A stretch of 64,000 nucleotides of DNA. Source: Straminergon stramineum. Lineage: Eukaryota > Streptophyta > Bryopsida > Hypnales > Calliergonaceae. Position 1 is the first letter of the stretch; the number at the start of each line of letters is the position of its first letter. The DNA lies in assembly GCA_963920665.1 (NCBI GenBank), contig OY987265.1, positions 5,585,001-5,649,000 of the forward strand, written 5' to 3'. The translations under genes and the position numbers were made by a program. Positions 36,043 to 47,002 of the stretch are shown piece by piece. The notes under the pieces are model-generated. The model was given only the letters and a program-made list of their open reading frames with translations. It was not told the DNA's origin and did no database searches.

Positions 36043-37682
36043 CACTCATTCCTCTCTTGAATATTATTTTCTCTAATATCACATACTTTTGCTTATTTCA
36101 CCTAAATTAGCAAGAGGTGCACAAATTTTGAATATCTTCTTCACAAATTTTGAATATCTTCTTCAATTTTGAAGCCTATCTCTACTCCCTCCACCCTTTT
36201 TCCTAGGGTTCCATGTGATTGAACCTTATGTGGCACCCAAGAGTCACCTTGGTTTTTCATCATTGAATGACACATGTCTAAACCTTATTTTAAACCTTAT
36301 TTTTAGTCTTAAAATCTACTTTTGAACAAACAGCTGTGCTCCAAGAGACTTGTCCCTGTAGCACGGACTTGCTTTTTGAACAAGGACGTAACTAAAACTT
36401 CCTCACATGGAGCTTTTGTTCTGAAGCGGCTCGCCCAGACAAATGTGCAGCAGGGGAAGTACGAAGTGACTCCCAATCCGTGAACTTTCTACAAGCGATT
36501 GGCAAGAGGCATGGAAGCTGGGCGAGTGGCCATATCGCATGGACGTAAGTTACCCACTTCAAAAACTTTACTCTACACGCCATTATTACTGGCACATTTT
36601 GTCATTGTCACAGAAAAATTGCCTACACATGAGAGGAGATATTGAGTTCAAACATGTGGGAAAAGGGTTCAGCAACACCAAGGAACCACACTGCTTTAAT
36701 GTTCACTTTTTCCATGCCACATTATCGCCACATTATCGCCACAATAGCGAATGTCAAAATTCAATATTTGTGTTCCAAGAATACAGGCAAATATAGAAAC
36801 GTAATTTGACTGGATAACTTACTTTGAGATGAGATGCCGACGCTTAGGATTGTAGGCCGGATTGGGAAACAAACAACAGAGCGAACTGACAACCACTGAT
36901 GCTACCAAACTCCAGCATTTGGGGCGCCTGGGTTGTAACATTAAAGAGTAAAGTTAAAGATACATGTGACACGTGATTCCTGACCTAATCTACTACTACC
37001 GTGCCCAATATAATATCAATTTGTAATAAACGATAGTAAAGGAACGAGTCACTTGGTCAATCTGCGACTCTGCATCTCTCTGCTACCTCTGCAGAGGCAG
37101 ACTAAGTTATCTCCAAGGTCAGGACAAACACCGAAGATTCCAAAGACCTTTCGATTCCCCCCCCAAAAGGAAATAGCACTTGGGGTTGAAGCAATCGTCC
37201 AGTCATCCCATAGAAAGCCGTGCAGAGTATGCAGACATCTCAGAAGCACCGAAACAAACCATTCAGAAAAGAAAGATACGTATAGTTGCTCAACAACCAG
37301 TAGAGGGACAAAGTTTGCAGCATGTTCTCACTGCTTATATACAAACATGGGACATCCACACGATGCCGCAATGTAGAGGGATACATTCTAAGGAACCAGA
37401 AAGTAGACCCCAGGCCAAGATAGTAGCATAGTCAAAAGAAAAACAAGAGCCACGTCAATTGCTCATTGTTGTACAAGCCAATCACCAAAATTCTACCTTA
37501 TGGGGTAAGTAAATACATATAACCTGCACTTCCTGCTAATGTTGGGAGAGACAGTTTGGAGAATCTTGGGAACCTCTACCACCTGCTCAGACTGCTATCA
37601 AGAAAATTCCACTAAAACGAACCGACGGTTCCAGAAACTGACCATGGTTAGGTATGACTTACTAATCAACTTCGAACTGAAA
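36043..37682. other. Intergenic and 3' flank of the A20/AN1 gene
   Basis: GC content rises from about 36.8 kb. The stretch next to 37683 is probably the 3' UTR of the minus-strand A20/AN1 gene. Short frames on both strands (for example 37053-37376 plus) show no domain. A near-duplicate of about 22 bp (CACAAATTTTGAATATCTTC) occurs at 36120-36165. Confidence 0.4.
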
Positions 37683-38192
37683 TCAGATTTTGTTCACCTT
37701 GTCGGCCTTCACCACAGGGTTGGCCTTAGAGATGGCGTCTCGCCCGACCGTCTTATAATCGAAAGTGCAACTATGTTTGTCGGAGTAGCGATGAGAAGAA
37801 CAAAATAAATTGCCACATCGACACTCGAATCCTGTGAGGCCCACTCGTTTCTTGCAAGAAAAGCAGCGGTTGGGCTTTGGTTTAGCAGGGTCCTGCCCCG
37901 AGGCACTGGATGCAACAGCAGTTCCAGCTTCAGGCGTCAGAATAGGCGTGCTCTCAAATTGAGTCCTCTCTGCTACAGCTCTTTTCCCATCAGACACTGC
38001 CGCGGCATGTTCTGCAGCTTTGGCAGATGATGCCTTTGCCTGGGTCAAAACAAAGTCTCGGTAGCACTTGGAACACATTCCCATTGTCACTGCACTTCCG
38101 AAAAATCCACAGTTGTTGGTGCACCTCACGGGTCCCTCCGGAGGCTGACAATTGGTCTCCTCCGTATCCTGCTTACGACTGTACTGCGCCAT
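37683..38192 (-). CDS. A20/AN1 zinc-finger stress-associated protein (SAP), 169 aa
   Basis: A single uninterrupted coding exon on the minus strand. The start is the ATG at 38192, in GACCATGGCG context, and the stop is TGA at 37683-37685. An N-terminal A20 finger has Cys24, Cys28, Cys40 and Cys43 (Cx3Cx11CxxC) with the family signature NNCGFFGS. A C-terminal AN1 finger has Cys110, Cys113, Cys124, Cys126, Cys131, His134, His140 and Cys142, including CKKRVGLTGFECRCG, LFCSSHRYSDKHSC and the closing F-DYK. Length and layout are those of plant SAPs, which bind ubiquitin through A20, can act with E3 ligases, and are induced by salt, drought and cold. The linker (about 50-105) is low-complexity and Ala/Ser-rich, as usual. 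The gene is single-exon in its coding part but probably has an intron in the 5' UTR. All metal ligands are present, so it should be functional. Confidence 0.95.
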   Translation of the reverse strand: MAQYSRKQDTEETNCQPPEGPVRCTNNCGFFGSAVTMGMCSKCYRDFVLTQAKASSAKAAEHAAAVSDGKRAVAERTQFESTPILTPEAGTAVASSASGQDPAKPKPNRCFSCKKRVGLTGFECRCGNLFCSSHRYSDKHSCTFDYKTVGRDAISKANPVVKADKVNKI

Positions 38193-38207
38193 GGTCCTTA
38201 GGTATCC

Positions 38208-40013
38208 CTGACACTTAAAGCAGATGAACGAATAGAGAAATCGTCTGCTCCTCAGAAACTCCAGTCAGCCCACAATGGCTCTTCGGATGCTTTCTTATCG
38301 AGCGTTAGACAAACACGAGGCGTTTTCCTGAAAATAACAGATCTGAAACCAGGGCAAACTCAGCGATGATCTCCAAGGAAAGGTTTTTAAAACAGGAAAG
38401 CTATGCTGATGTTATAAAAGACGAGTACAAGAAAGCAGACGGAGAACAAATATGTTCCCAGACAAAAAGGAAGTCAAAAAATGTACTTATTAATGTCTCA
38501 TGAAAGACATGATTGATCTCCGGGATTCTGTATGTAACCTATACGAAAAATGAGTTCCAAAGATCAAGAGGGGCGGCTAGCCGCAAATCAAAGTACCGTG
38601 CAGTCTTCAGATTTCGAGATGGACGTTTTTTAGATTGTCATTTAGGAAAGGTTGATGTACTGATATATATATATGCGGGTATAGTTAATGTACTAACGCA
38701 GGAGGAAAAAACCCAGAAAACAGCATGCCAAAAAAGTAGAAGGAGACAGTAAAAAATAAACAAAGCGACGTTATCTCTCAGTGTTTATTCTGTGTTTCTT
38801 ATTTTCTAAAGCAAAAGTGAGCAGCCATTTGTACCAGCGTTGTGAACGACCAAGGTATCCAACGATGGTATGAACACTGATCCTAGATACCAGCAGTCTG
38901 GTATGACATTTCTATTTTATGATGTCATGCTTGCATGCATGCCCGAGAAGAACGTTTACATTTGATAGATACAGAGGCCAGCCTGACCCTGATTTGGAAA
39001 GTAAAATAACATAATACCCTTCCAAGTCTGGAATGGAATAAAAAAGATACCAGTACAAAACTGATTTGTACCTGTGTCGTGTTTATTTGACAACCCTAAT
39101 TCACCGTCACGGTTTCTCATCTCGCAAATTCAGCCCAAACGAACACATTAACCCGGAAAAACGCTGTACGCAAGACCTCAGAGAGCCTGATCGACCTAAA
39201 GGAGACCGTCACAGCTTTCACATACAATAAATATACTCATCAAACAACCAAACAAAGGAAGTGCCAGAATTAGAGAGAACTAACAGTACCTTCGGAAACA
39301 ACGTGCGACAAGACCTCACCATCGCCGAATACTCGATTACCAATACCGGATGCTCACAAGCTTCAACTAGGTAATCAGCGACCAAACGTCAACCCTAATC
39401 TTAATCCTCCTCTCCAGAGTTCCTACTTCCGTTTCCTGTAATTCTTTACTCACATCTTGTTCTTAAACTCCATCTTTGTCATTTCTATGTGCCTCCACCT
39501 ACACTGTCGGAACACGTGTCCTACATCTGACGTTAATATCACTCACTAATCGTTTCCATAATTAAAAAAAGAAAAAGAAAAAGAACTGACAGACGACTAA
39601 CATTTCGTACACCTTGACAACGACAAAACCAATCGCACAACAGTGAAAACTCACGACGCCATTTCACAAAATGGAGAAAACGTGCAACTGCAGAAAAACC
39701 TGCAACTACGCCACCCCGTAGCCTCAGGCTACACTATCGTTCTGTCAAACCACAACCACTCCGCCCCCTTTCCAACCTCCCCTGTTCCACAAATCCTCCC
39801 TTCCTCCTACAACATCGGTACCCTCGCCTAAACAAACTCCCGCTTCCCGAACTCCAAACATCCAACAAAAAGAACACAAAAGCAACGCTCCACAAACAAA
39901 AGAACCAAGACCGAATAGAAATTAACGGTAGGCCTGAAATCGCGACAAGCTGAGAAGAGAAGAAAAAAATTCACGAGCGCAGATCAAAACGCAGAGGAGG
40001 ACTGAACGCTCAC
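38208..40013 (-). other. Predicted intron in the 5' UTR of the A20/AN1 gene
   Basis: On the minus strand a strong donor AG|GTGAGC begins at 40013. A pyrimidine-rich acceptor, AAGTGTCAG|GG, ends at 38208, 15 bp before the ATG. Plant SAP genes often carry such a leader intron. The intron would be 1806 nt. It contains ACACGTGTC at 39512-39520. Other junctions cannot be excluded without transcript data. Confidence 0.45.
39512..39520. promoter_or_regulatory. ABRE / G-box-like motif ACACGTGTC
   Basis: Palindromic CACGTG core in an ACACGTGTC context, the consensus bound by bZIP factors in ABA and stress response. It lies in the predicted 5' UTR intron of the stress-associated protein gene. A single occurrence could be chance. 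Confidence 0.35.
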
Positions 40014-40557
40014 CTCGCCTCAGCGCCGCGACGCGATCATACCCGCCATCGACGAAGAAAGCAACCACAACCACAAACCACAGAAACCACAGAAACCACA
40101 ACCACGACCACGACCACGATACGGTCTCCCAAACCGCAAAATCCGGTGCAAACGGCGGTTTCTTTCGCTTGTCTGGAAATCCAACAATCTGCGTGGCGCT
40201 CGACGCCCGGGGCTGGAGGCAACGCGGAGTATAGGAATACGGCCGCGTTCCGACTCCGTGGCGATGGCACAGAAGAAATGGGGAAGAGGGTGGGCAAGAC
40301 GGCAAAGGAAAGGCAGCGACAGGTTGAATGAAATGCTGGAAGAGCAAGACGTAAGGAGGGCAGGAAAGAAAAGAAAAGAAAAAGGATTCCCCGGGTATCG
40401 ACCTGGTATCAACCGAATCTTTTTCCCCGGGTCCAGGTATCGGAGCGGGCCTTTGGAACTTACTGGAACGGGTCGATGGGGGGCTTCACGGGCAAGTGGC
40501 TTCGGGTGGAGTTAACTTAGTGGATTGGGGGGTTGGAAATTTCTGAAGGAGAATAGA

Positions 40558-40567
40558 CTTTATATAG
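40558..40567 (-). promoter_or_regulatory. Candidate TATA box for the A20/AN1 gene
   Basis: The minus strand reads CTATATAAAG, a strong plant TATA consensus. It is followed downstream by the GC-richer stretch ending in the predicted leader-exon donor at 40014. Transcription would start near 40.53 kb with a leader exon of about 0.5 kb. Position-based inference. Confidence 0.35.
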
Positions 40568-43500
40568 TAGAAAATAAACCCTTCTATCAAGATGGAGATT
40601 TTTTAGTACTACAAAATCAAATTTACCACCAAGAGATGAATGGATTTACTAGAAAATAATCGAGTGAAAAAAAAGTGATTGATTGCAAGTATCTCTACCC
40701 AAATTAAAGAACAATGTGTAAGTTTTGTATATGTGTCTTGTATATGTGTGAAACTTTGTATAAACTTTTGTATATTTTATAGTTAAAATTGATTAAAATC
40801 ATCTATGACAGTATTAAAATGCTCCTATTTTTTAATCCATACATGCATACCTTAAGTTAGACTATTTGGTTTGGTTTGTTTGTTGTGTTGAGATCACTTG
40901 GATCATTCGTCCCCCGGTTGTATTCTTGATACTTTCAAATAGCCCTTAGCAAGGAGGGGTGCATAGGCTTTATTTTGTGACATTTGAACCTATACTATGA
41001 AAGCTAGAGAATTTCAAAGTTTTTATGATTTATAAAAATTAGAAAATTACTTTTAGTTTAGTTTAGTTGTAGCAACGACATAGGGCATACTAGTTACAAT
41101 TGAATTAAGCATCATAAACTAATTTTCAGAATGGTAGGTCCCAATACGCTATTATTGATTTTAGTATGCCTCATTTTTATTTGGCCTTGGAAGTATTTTA
41201 CTTTCAAGTCAATGTTATGTCCATATGTTTGCAATTCAATTAGATTGAAGAAGTCCTTCCTCCATTCTAAAATGATCATCATGTTGTACTTTGTGACGTT
41301 GCGAATCGATCAAATTCAGCTTTCAATTGCTATTTGGGACCAACAAAACAACTCCAAGTAGTAGTTCTCCTTCCATGTAATTATCAATCAAAAGACAAAT
41401 GAAATGACTAAAAGAATCAACCAACATTGTTTGATCTTACTTTTTGCATCTCTTTGATTGTTGCCCAATTGAAGGAGATGAAACTCTAGAAGGCAAAATA
41501 GAAGTCTACACATGGGCTTAGGCCCATACTAACTACCTACCAAATGATGACCTTACACTTCACAATTATGTACCTATCAATGCTCCTTGAAGATGCCCCT
41601 AAAATTCCACTTTTTAGTACTCCAAAACTACACTTTGAAAAAAGCTCCAAAACTCAAAGTTTTTAAGACAATAGGAGTGCACTGAATTCTACTTATGGTG
41701 CAAAATCGGTTTGAAAAATGTTATTTTGAGCTTTAATCCCCAAACATTTTGTCCAATGGGAAGATCATTTTGGGACGGAAGGAATATTTTCTATTTAATG
41801 GTGGGCCCCATGTAGCATTGTTGTTGTTAAAAAATGTCTCTTTTTCATTTGACTTCATAAGTTTTATGCACCATTGCGCTCCATTACTTAACATTTAAAG
41901 GTCGAGACATTCAATTGTGAACAACAAATAAACAAAAACATGTCCCAAGCATTGATAGAATTTTGTTTTTTTCATCTTTTTACATGTTTGTAGAGTTTTA
42001 TAGTAGCCCTCTTACATTTGTATGTCACAAATTTTTAGAATCTCTATTTGCAAATATTATGTAATTTAAGGGGCAAAAATCTATTCGACCTTAAAAAATA
42101 ACTTTGGTTGGTTAAAAAAATGGCCCTTCAAAAACAATTTAAATAAATTAAATAAATTAAATCTAAAAAATATATTCTAAATGGAAATTATTATTTTGAA
42201 CTTAAAAAAATATTATAAATATTATAAATAGTCAATTTATAGTCAATTTTAGAAGGAATTTTTAATTTCTTGTTTCAAATTTAACTGGAAAATATTCGTT
42301 CGTCTAGGAGTAGATGTGACTATATGAATATGATCTATAGATGAAAATGTTCTTTCAAGTTTAATTTTATAATACATATTTATAATTTTGAAAATTTGCA
42401 CAACCTCTTTGTCTTCAAGGATTAAATTCTCCATATAGATAGAGATTATAAATTTTTTAAGTGGACAAAATGCTACTTGCAATCCTATTATATTTTAAGA
42501 TTATTATCAATAATATGTGAGTATTAAGGTAGCAACCTTAGTCTAAATGCAAGGCATACAAATATTTAGATACCATATAGTTATATTTTTTAATACATAT
42601 ATTGTTATCCACCTTAATAATTATATATATTTAAACCCTAAAGGTAGTGGGTGTTCTAGAGACTTTACAATTTTCAAAGATTAATTACTCCTTGTGAAGT
42701 AGCCTTTGATAGACAAATTGATTAAAAAATTGAATACAATTTGTATAATAATAACCATAGATTACACCAAAATGTTTAGATACACCCAAATTATCACCAA
42801 TAATTTTATATAATACAACTAAACTAAAAATAAGGGATATTTTCAATTTTCTTCATGAACAAAGTTTTGAAATCTTTTTAATGATTTTCTTATAGCAAGC
42901 TTGAAATGTAAAACACTAACTATGATAAATTTTTCAAATTCATTTTCAATTACACAATAGAAACTCGCCCTAAGATTACTTTTAAAACAAACAAATTTAT
43001 AGAATACTTCAATTCAAAAATTCATAGAATATTTATATAGATGAATTTTCAAAATTTATAAGGTGAAAATGTCAAATGATTAACATATTCTACATAAAAA
43101 TTAAATGGATGAAATAACAACTTCAATAAAGTGGTGAAAATCATTTTTTCCATCCATCATCCACTTTAGAGACATTCCAACCTTTACAAAATATCTTATG
43201 TGTCTCTATTAATATTTTTTGCAAAAATTAATGCTATTGTGTAATTCCACTTTCAGACATTTTATATTTTCAAATTTTTGGTAAATGAAATATTTTAATA
43301 TTTATTGTCTCTTTCTCTATACATCCAAAGCTAATGAAACAAAAAATGTGCTCACTTCTTATTTGAGGACTTCTTAGTAGTATAAATAATCTTTCTATGC
43401 ATTATACTATCTAATTTATATTGAATTCTCCCTTTGACTATCATTAAATAGTTTCAAAATTCATTTATAAAAATTCAATAAAATATATAATTTACTACTC

Positions 43501-43670
43501 CATAGGTCTTAATTGTGTATAATTCTAAATTTTCACATTTTTTTATTTAGTACTTTGAAAAATTACAAACCTCCTTGCCTTCTGAGCATCTTTATAAATA
43601 AAACAAATGCCTTCCTTACTATTATGTAATGAGGTGGTCTATAAAGTTAAATTCATTCTTTTCATTTTTT
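40568..43670. other. AT-rich intergenic DNA
   Basis: No gene is recognised. A TTAA-type terminus (TTAAACCCTAAAGGTAGTGG) occurs at 42631 without a detected partner. Much of 42.0-43.6 kb is extremely AT-rich. Confidence 0.4.
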
Positions 43671-44621
43671 TTAACCCCTAAAGGTATTTGATTATGTTTT
43701 CACCAAAACCACTCCAAAATTGTCATCTCCAGTACAAGTACCAAATTTTGGAAAAAATATAGTTTTGGACAAATGTAACCATAGGATCTTGTAGTACGCT
43801 GGTTTGGGAAGACGTGGAAAACATTTCAGAAATTTCCACTGTTTGGATTGCAAGATTTAGCATTTGAAGTGACAAAAAGCCATTTTTTGGCCCTACAAAA
43901 ATCCGTACAGATGCATTTCACAAGGTCAGATCATTATGAAAAAATGTCCAAAATGGTTGTAACTCTTTGGATTCATTCTCCAAATCATGTTGGCTACATG
44001 CTTGAAAAAGTTTAGATCATTTGGAATTGTACAACATATAGGAAAAAATTAGAAGTTGAAAGAAGCAAAGAATGATTCAAAATACTAAATTGTTAATAAT
44101 TTATTTATGGAATTGAAAAATGCCAATCCCAATGGTTAAATTGTTGTAATAAACAATCTATAGCTCAACTTTTTATTTTTTTCCAAAAATATTAAAAATT
44201 AAGTTAAATAAAGGTCTTCAAAGTTTATTTTAGAGTAGAGATTCTATTACTACCTACAAACTACCCACAACTAAAACTCTTCATAACTTTCATCTCATTA
44301 ATCAAAATGGAATGATTCAAAGCTTTCCATGTATATATAAATCAGGAAAATAAATTAAAATTTTTTTTTTTTTTAAAAGTGATTTTTAAAGAATTTTTTT
44401 TTGCTGCCCGGGCTTCCCGCCAAGCAATGAAAACAACATATTGTACAATAACTTTTTAACCATGCATTCAAAAGTTATGGAACTTGTTGGGTCTTAAAGC
44501 TACTCCTCGGGTACATGTTGTGTGAAAATTTCAAAAAATAAAAAATAAAAATTCCATTTGTATTGAGTTGCCCCAAATCTCTATGTTGCCAAAAAACACC
44601 GTTTTGTCCTTTAGGGGTTAA
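43671..44621 (+). mobile_element. TTAA-flanked element, 951 bp, reference copy
   Basis: It starts TTAACCCCTAAAGGTATTTG and ends CGTTTTGTCCTTTAGGGGTTAA (reverse complement TTAACCCCTAAAGGACAAAA). The terminal inverted repeat is perfect over 14 bp including TTAA, which is intact on both sides. There is no open frame of useful length. It contains a GC-rich island GCTGCCCGGGCTTCCCGCCA near 44403. A nearly identical inverted copy lies at 46062-47002. TTAA target with CCC/GGG ends is the piggyBac-superfamily pattern; a transposase would be needed to prove it. Confidence 0.8.
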
Positions 44622-44796
44622 ATAACTTATGTATCAGCATCAATTTATTTTTCTAACTACTGTAATTTTTCAATAAAAAGTATTTGAGAATTTAAGAACT
44701 CTTAACTTAGAGTATAACCTTTGCAAAACCAAACTTGTATACCTTTATTTATTTAAAATGGCTGAATCATAATATTTAATAAACCTTCATGAGTTT

Positions 44797-44800
<4 letters not shown>

Positions 44801-44845
<45 letters not shown>
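44801..44845. repeat. (TA)n microsatellite, about 22 repeats
   Basis: Uninterrupted TA dinucleotides seen directly, lying between the two inverted copies of the 951-bp element. Confidence 0.95.
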
Positions 44846-44847
<2 letters not shown>

Positions 44848-45824
44848 AAAATTATGATTTTTAAAAAATATACTAATTCTTTTAAATATTATTAAATTTG
44901 AAATTTTGAAAATAAGAATAAATTTTTTTATTAAAATATCATATAGGTACCTAATAATTCATTGCAATATTATCCTTGCAATTACAAAAATAAACAAACA
45001 CCTAAACAATAACAAATTAGGATTTGATCGACATAAATACAATTGTTCATAAGTATAAGGGTTAGAGAGAAAATATAATTTCTCCATTTGAATCCATTTG
45101 TATATTCACCTAAGAAATATCTATTTTATCATACAATTAGAACCTTAAGGTAATTTCTTTGGTCAATTTTATCCAATTAAAATTCAATTCTTATATTTCC
45201 TAGCTACATATTAAGCATGATTAAAGCTTAATTACATTGGAATTTCTACACAATGACTTTTTCAGCATTATTCTAGATTTGTGAAGGATTCCACACTTTA
45301 TATATATTTGCGAGACTCTCATCAAATCAAATCATGAATTTCTCAAGTTGAATGGGCAGTGCTTCAAAAGTGACTAGGCCTTAAAATGTTCATTGTTACT
45401 CATAACTTTGTATTAGATGATATCTTTAGAACATGGGCAGTTTCAATACTCACCGCCTTGTATTTATTGATCTAACAACAAAAAAGAGTTGCTTCTTGTC
45501 CCAACTAAGATAGGTTGTATTAGATCCCAATTCAAAATAGTTTGAAACCGAATAAAAAAATATAACAAAACAAACATAACAATTCTATAAAAGGATTACA
45601 ACCAATACTAGTCAAGACTAAAAACATTGAGCTAAAGTTGAATTTAAATCAAAGTAAATTTAGTGTTAATTATTTGTAATTAACATGTCTAATAGACTCT
45701 TTATTTACTCCGGTGAAGAGCTCATATTTTTTTTTCCTTATTATTTGTAATTTTCAAAGGCGACTAAAATACACTTCAATCCTATGAATAATATTGAGAT
45801 AACTTACAACAAAATAACTAGATG

Positions 45825-46061
45825 TTAACCCCTAACCCTTGAACGCTGGGTTGGTGACCGTGGAAATCAGGCATTTTGGAACTGTGTGACATCATCTACT
45901 TTACAAAAATAAAAAATAATCATTGGGAGTCAAACTAATGTTGAAGATCTTCCCTTTTCACCCCTAATTCCGAGGATGAATAGTTGCACTTCTGTCCTAT
46001 ACAGGAGAATTCCTTGTCATTCATCGAATGAAAAACGTCTGCCTTGGTGTTTAGGGGTTAA
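45825..46061 (+). mobile_element. TTAA-flanked MITE, 237 bp, inserted at the edge of a larger element
   Basis: It starts TTAACCCCTAACCCTTGAAC and ends TTGGTGTTTAGGGGTTAA. The body matches the MITEs at 27141-27419 and (inverted) 10047-10277. Its right TTAA is immediately followed by AGGACCAAACGG, the left edge of the next element, which has lost CCCCTAA from its own terminus. Confidence 0.75.
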
Positions 46062-47002
46062 AGGACCAAACGGTATTTTTTTGGCAACATAGAGATTTGG
46101 GGCAACTCAATACAAATGGAATTTTTATTTTTTATTTTTTGAAATTTTCACACAACATGTACCCGAGGAGTAGCTTTAAGACCCAACAAGTTCCATAACT
46201 TTTGAATGCATGGTTAAAAAGTTATTGTACGATATGTTGTTTTCATTGCTTGGCGGGAAGCCCGGGCAGCAAAAAAAAATTCTTTAAAAATCACTTTTAA
46301 AAAAAATAAAATTTTTAATTTATTTTCCTGATTTATATATACATGGAAAGCTTTGAATCATTCCATTTTGATTAATGAGATGAAAGTTATGAAGAGTTTT
46401 AGTTGTGGGTAGTTTGTAGGTAGTAATGGAATCTCTACTCTAAAATAAACTTTGAAGACCTTTATTTAACTTAATTTTTAATATTTTTGGAAAAAAATAA
46501 AAAGTTGAGCTATAGATTGTTTATTACAACAATTTAACCATTGGGATTGGCATTTTTCAATTCCATAAATAAATTATTAACAATTTAGTATTTTGAATCA
46601 TTCTCTACTTCTTTCAACTTCTAATTTTTTCCTATATGTTGTACAATTCCAAATGATCTAAACTTTTTCAAGCATGTAGCCAACATGATTTGGAGAATGA
46701 ATCCAAAGAGTTACAACCATTTTGGACATTTTTTCATAATGATCTGACCTTGTGAAATGCATCTGTACAGATTTTTGTAGCGCCAAAAAATGGCTTTTTG
46801 TCACTTCAAATGCTAAATCTTGCAATCCAAACAGTGGAAATTTCTGAAATGTTTTCCACGTCTTCCCAAACCAGCGTACTACAAGATCCTATGGTTACAT
46901 TTGTCCAAAACTATATTTTTTCCAAAATTTGGTACTTGTACTGGAGATGACAATTTTGGAGTGGTTTTGGTGAAAACATAATCAAATATCTTTACGGGTT
47001 AA
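46062..47002 (-). mobile_element. TTAA-family element, inverted near-identical copy of 43671-44621
   Basis: Reverse complement of the 43671 copy over its whole length with only scattered differences. For example GCTTGGCGGGAAGCCCGGGC and TACCCGAGGAGTAGCTTTAA are shared. The right end is TCTTTACGGGTTAA with TTAA at 46999-47002. The left end lacks the first bases of the TIR because of the adjoining MITE. The arms are about 1.4 kb apart. Confidence 0.8.

Noticed and set aside
37053..37431. Overlapping plus-strand frames next to the A20/AN1 gene
   Set aside because: No domain, and they lie where the 3' UTR of the minus-strand gene is expected.
39922..40515. Several overlapping 60-140 codon frames on both strands
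   Set aside because: They arise from GC-rich, low-complexity sequence (repeats of CCACAACCACGACC type) that is better explained as leader exon or promoter of the A20/AN1 gene.
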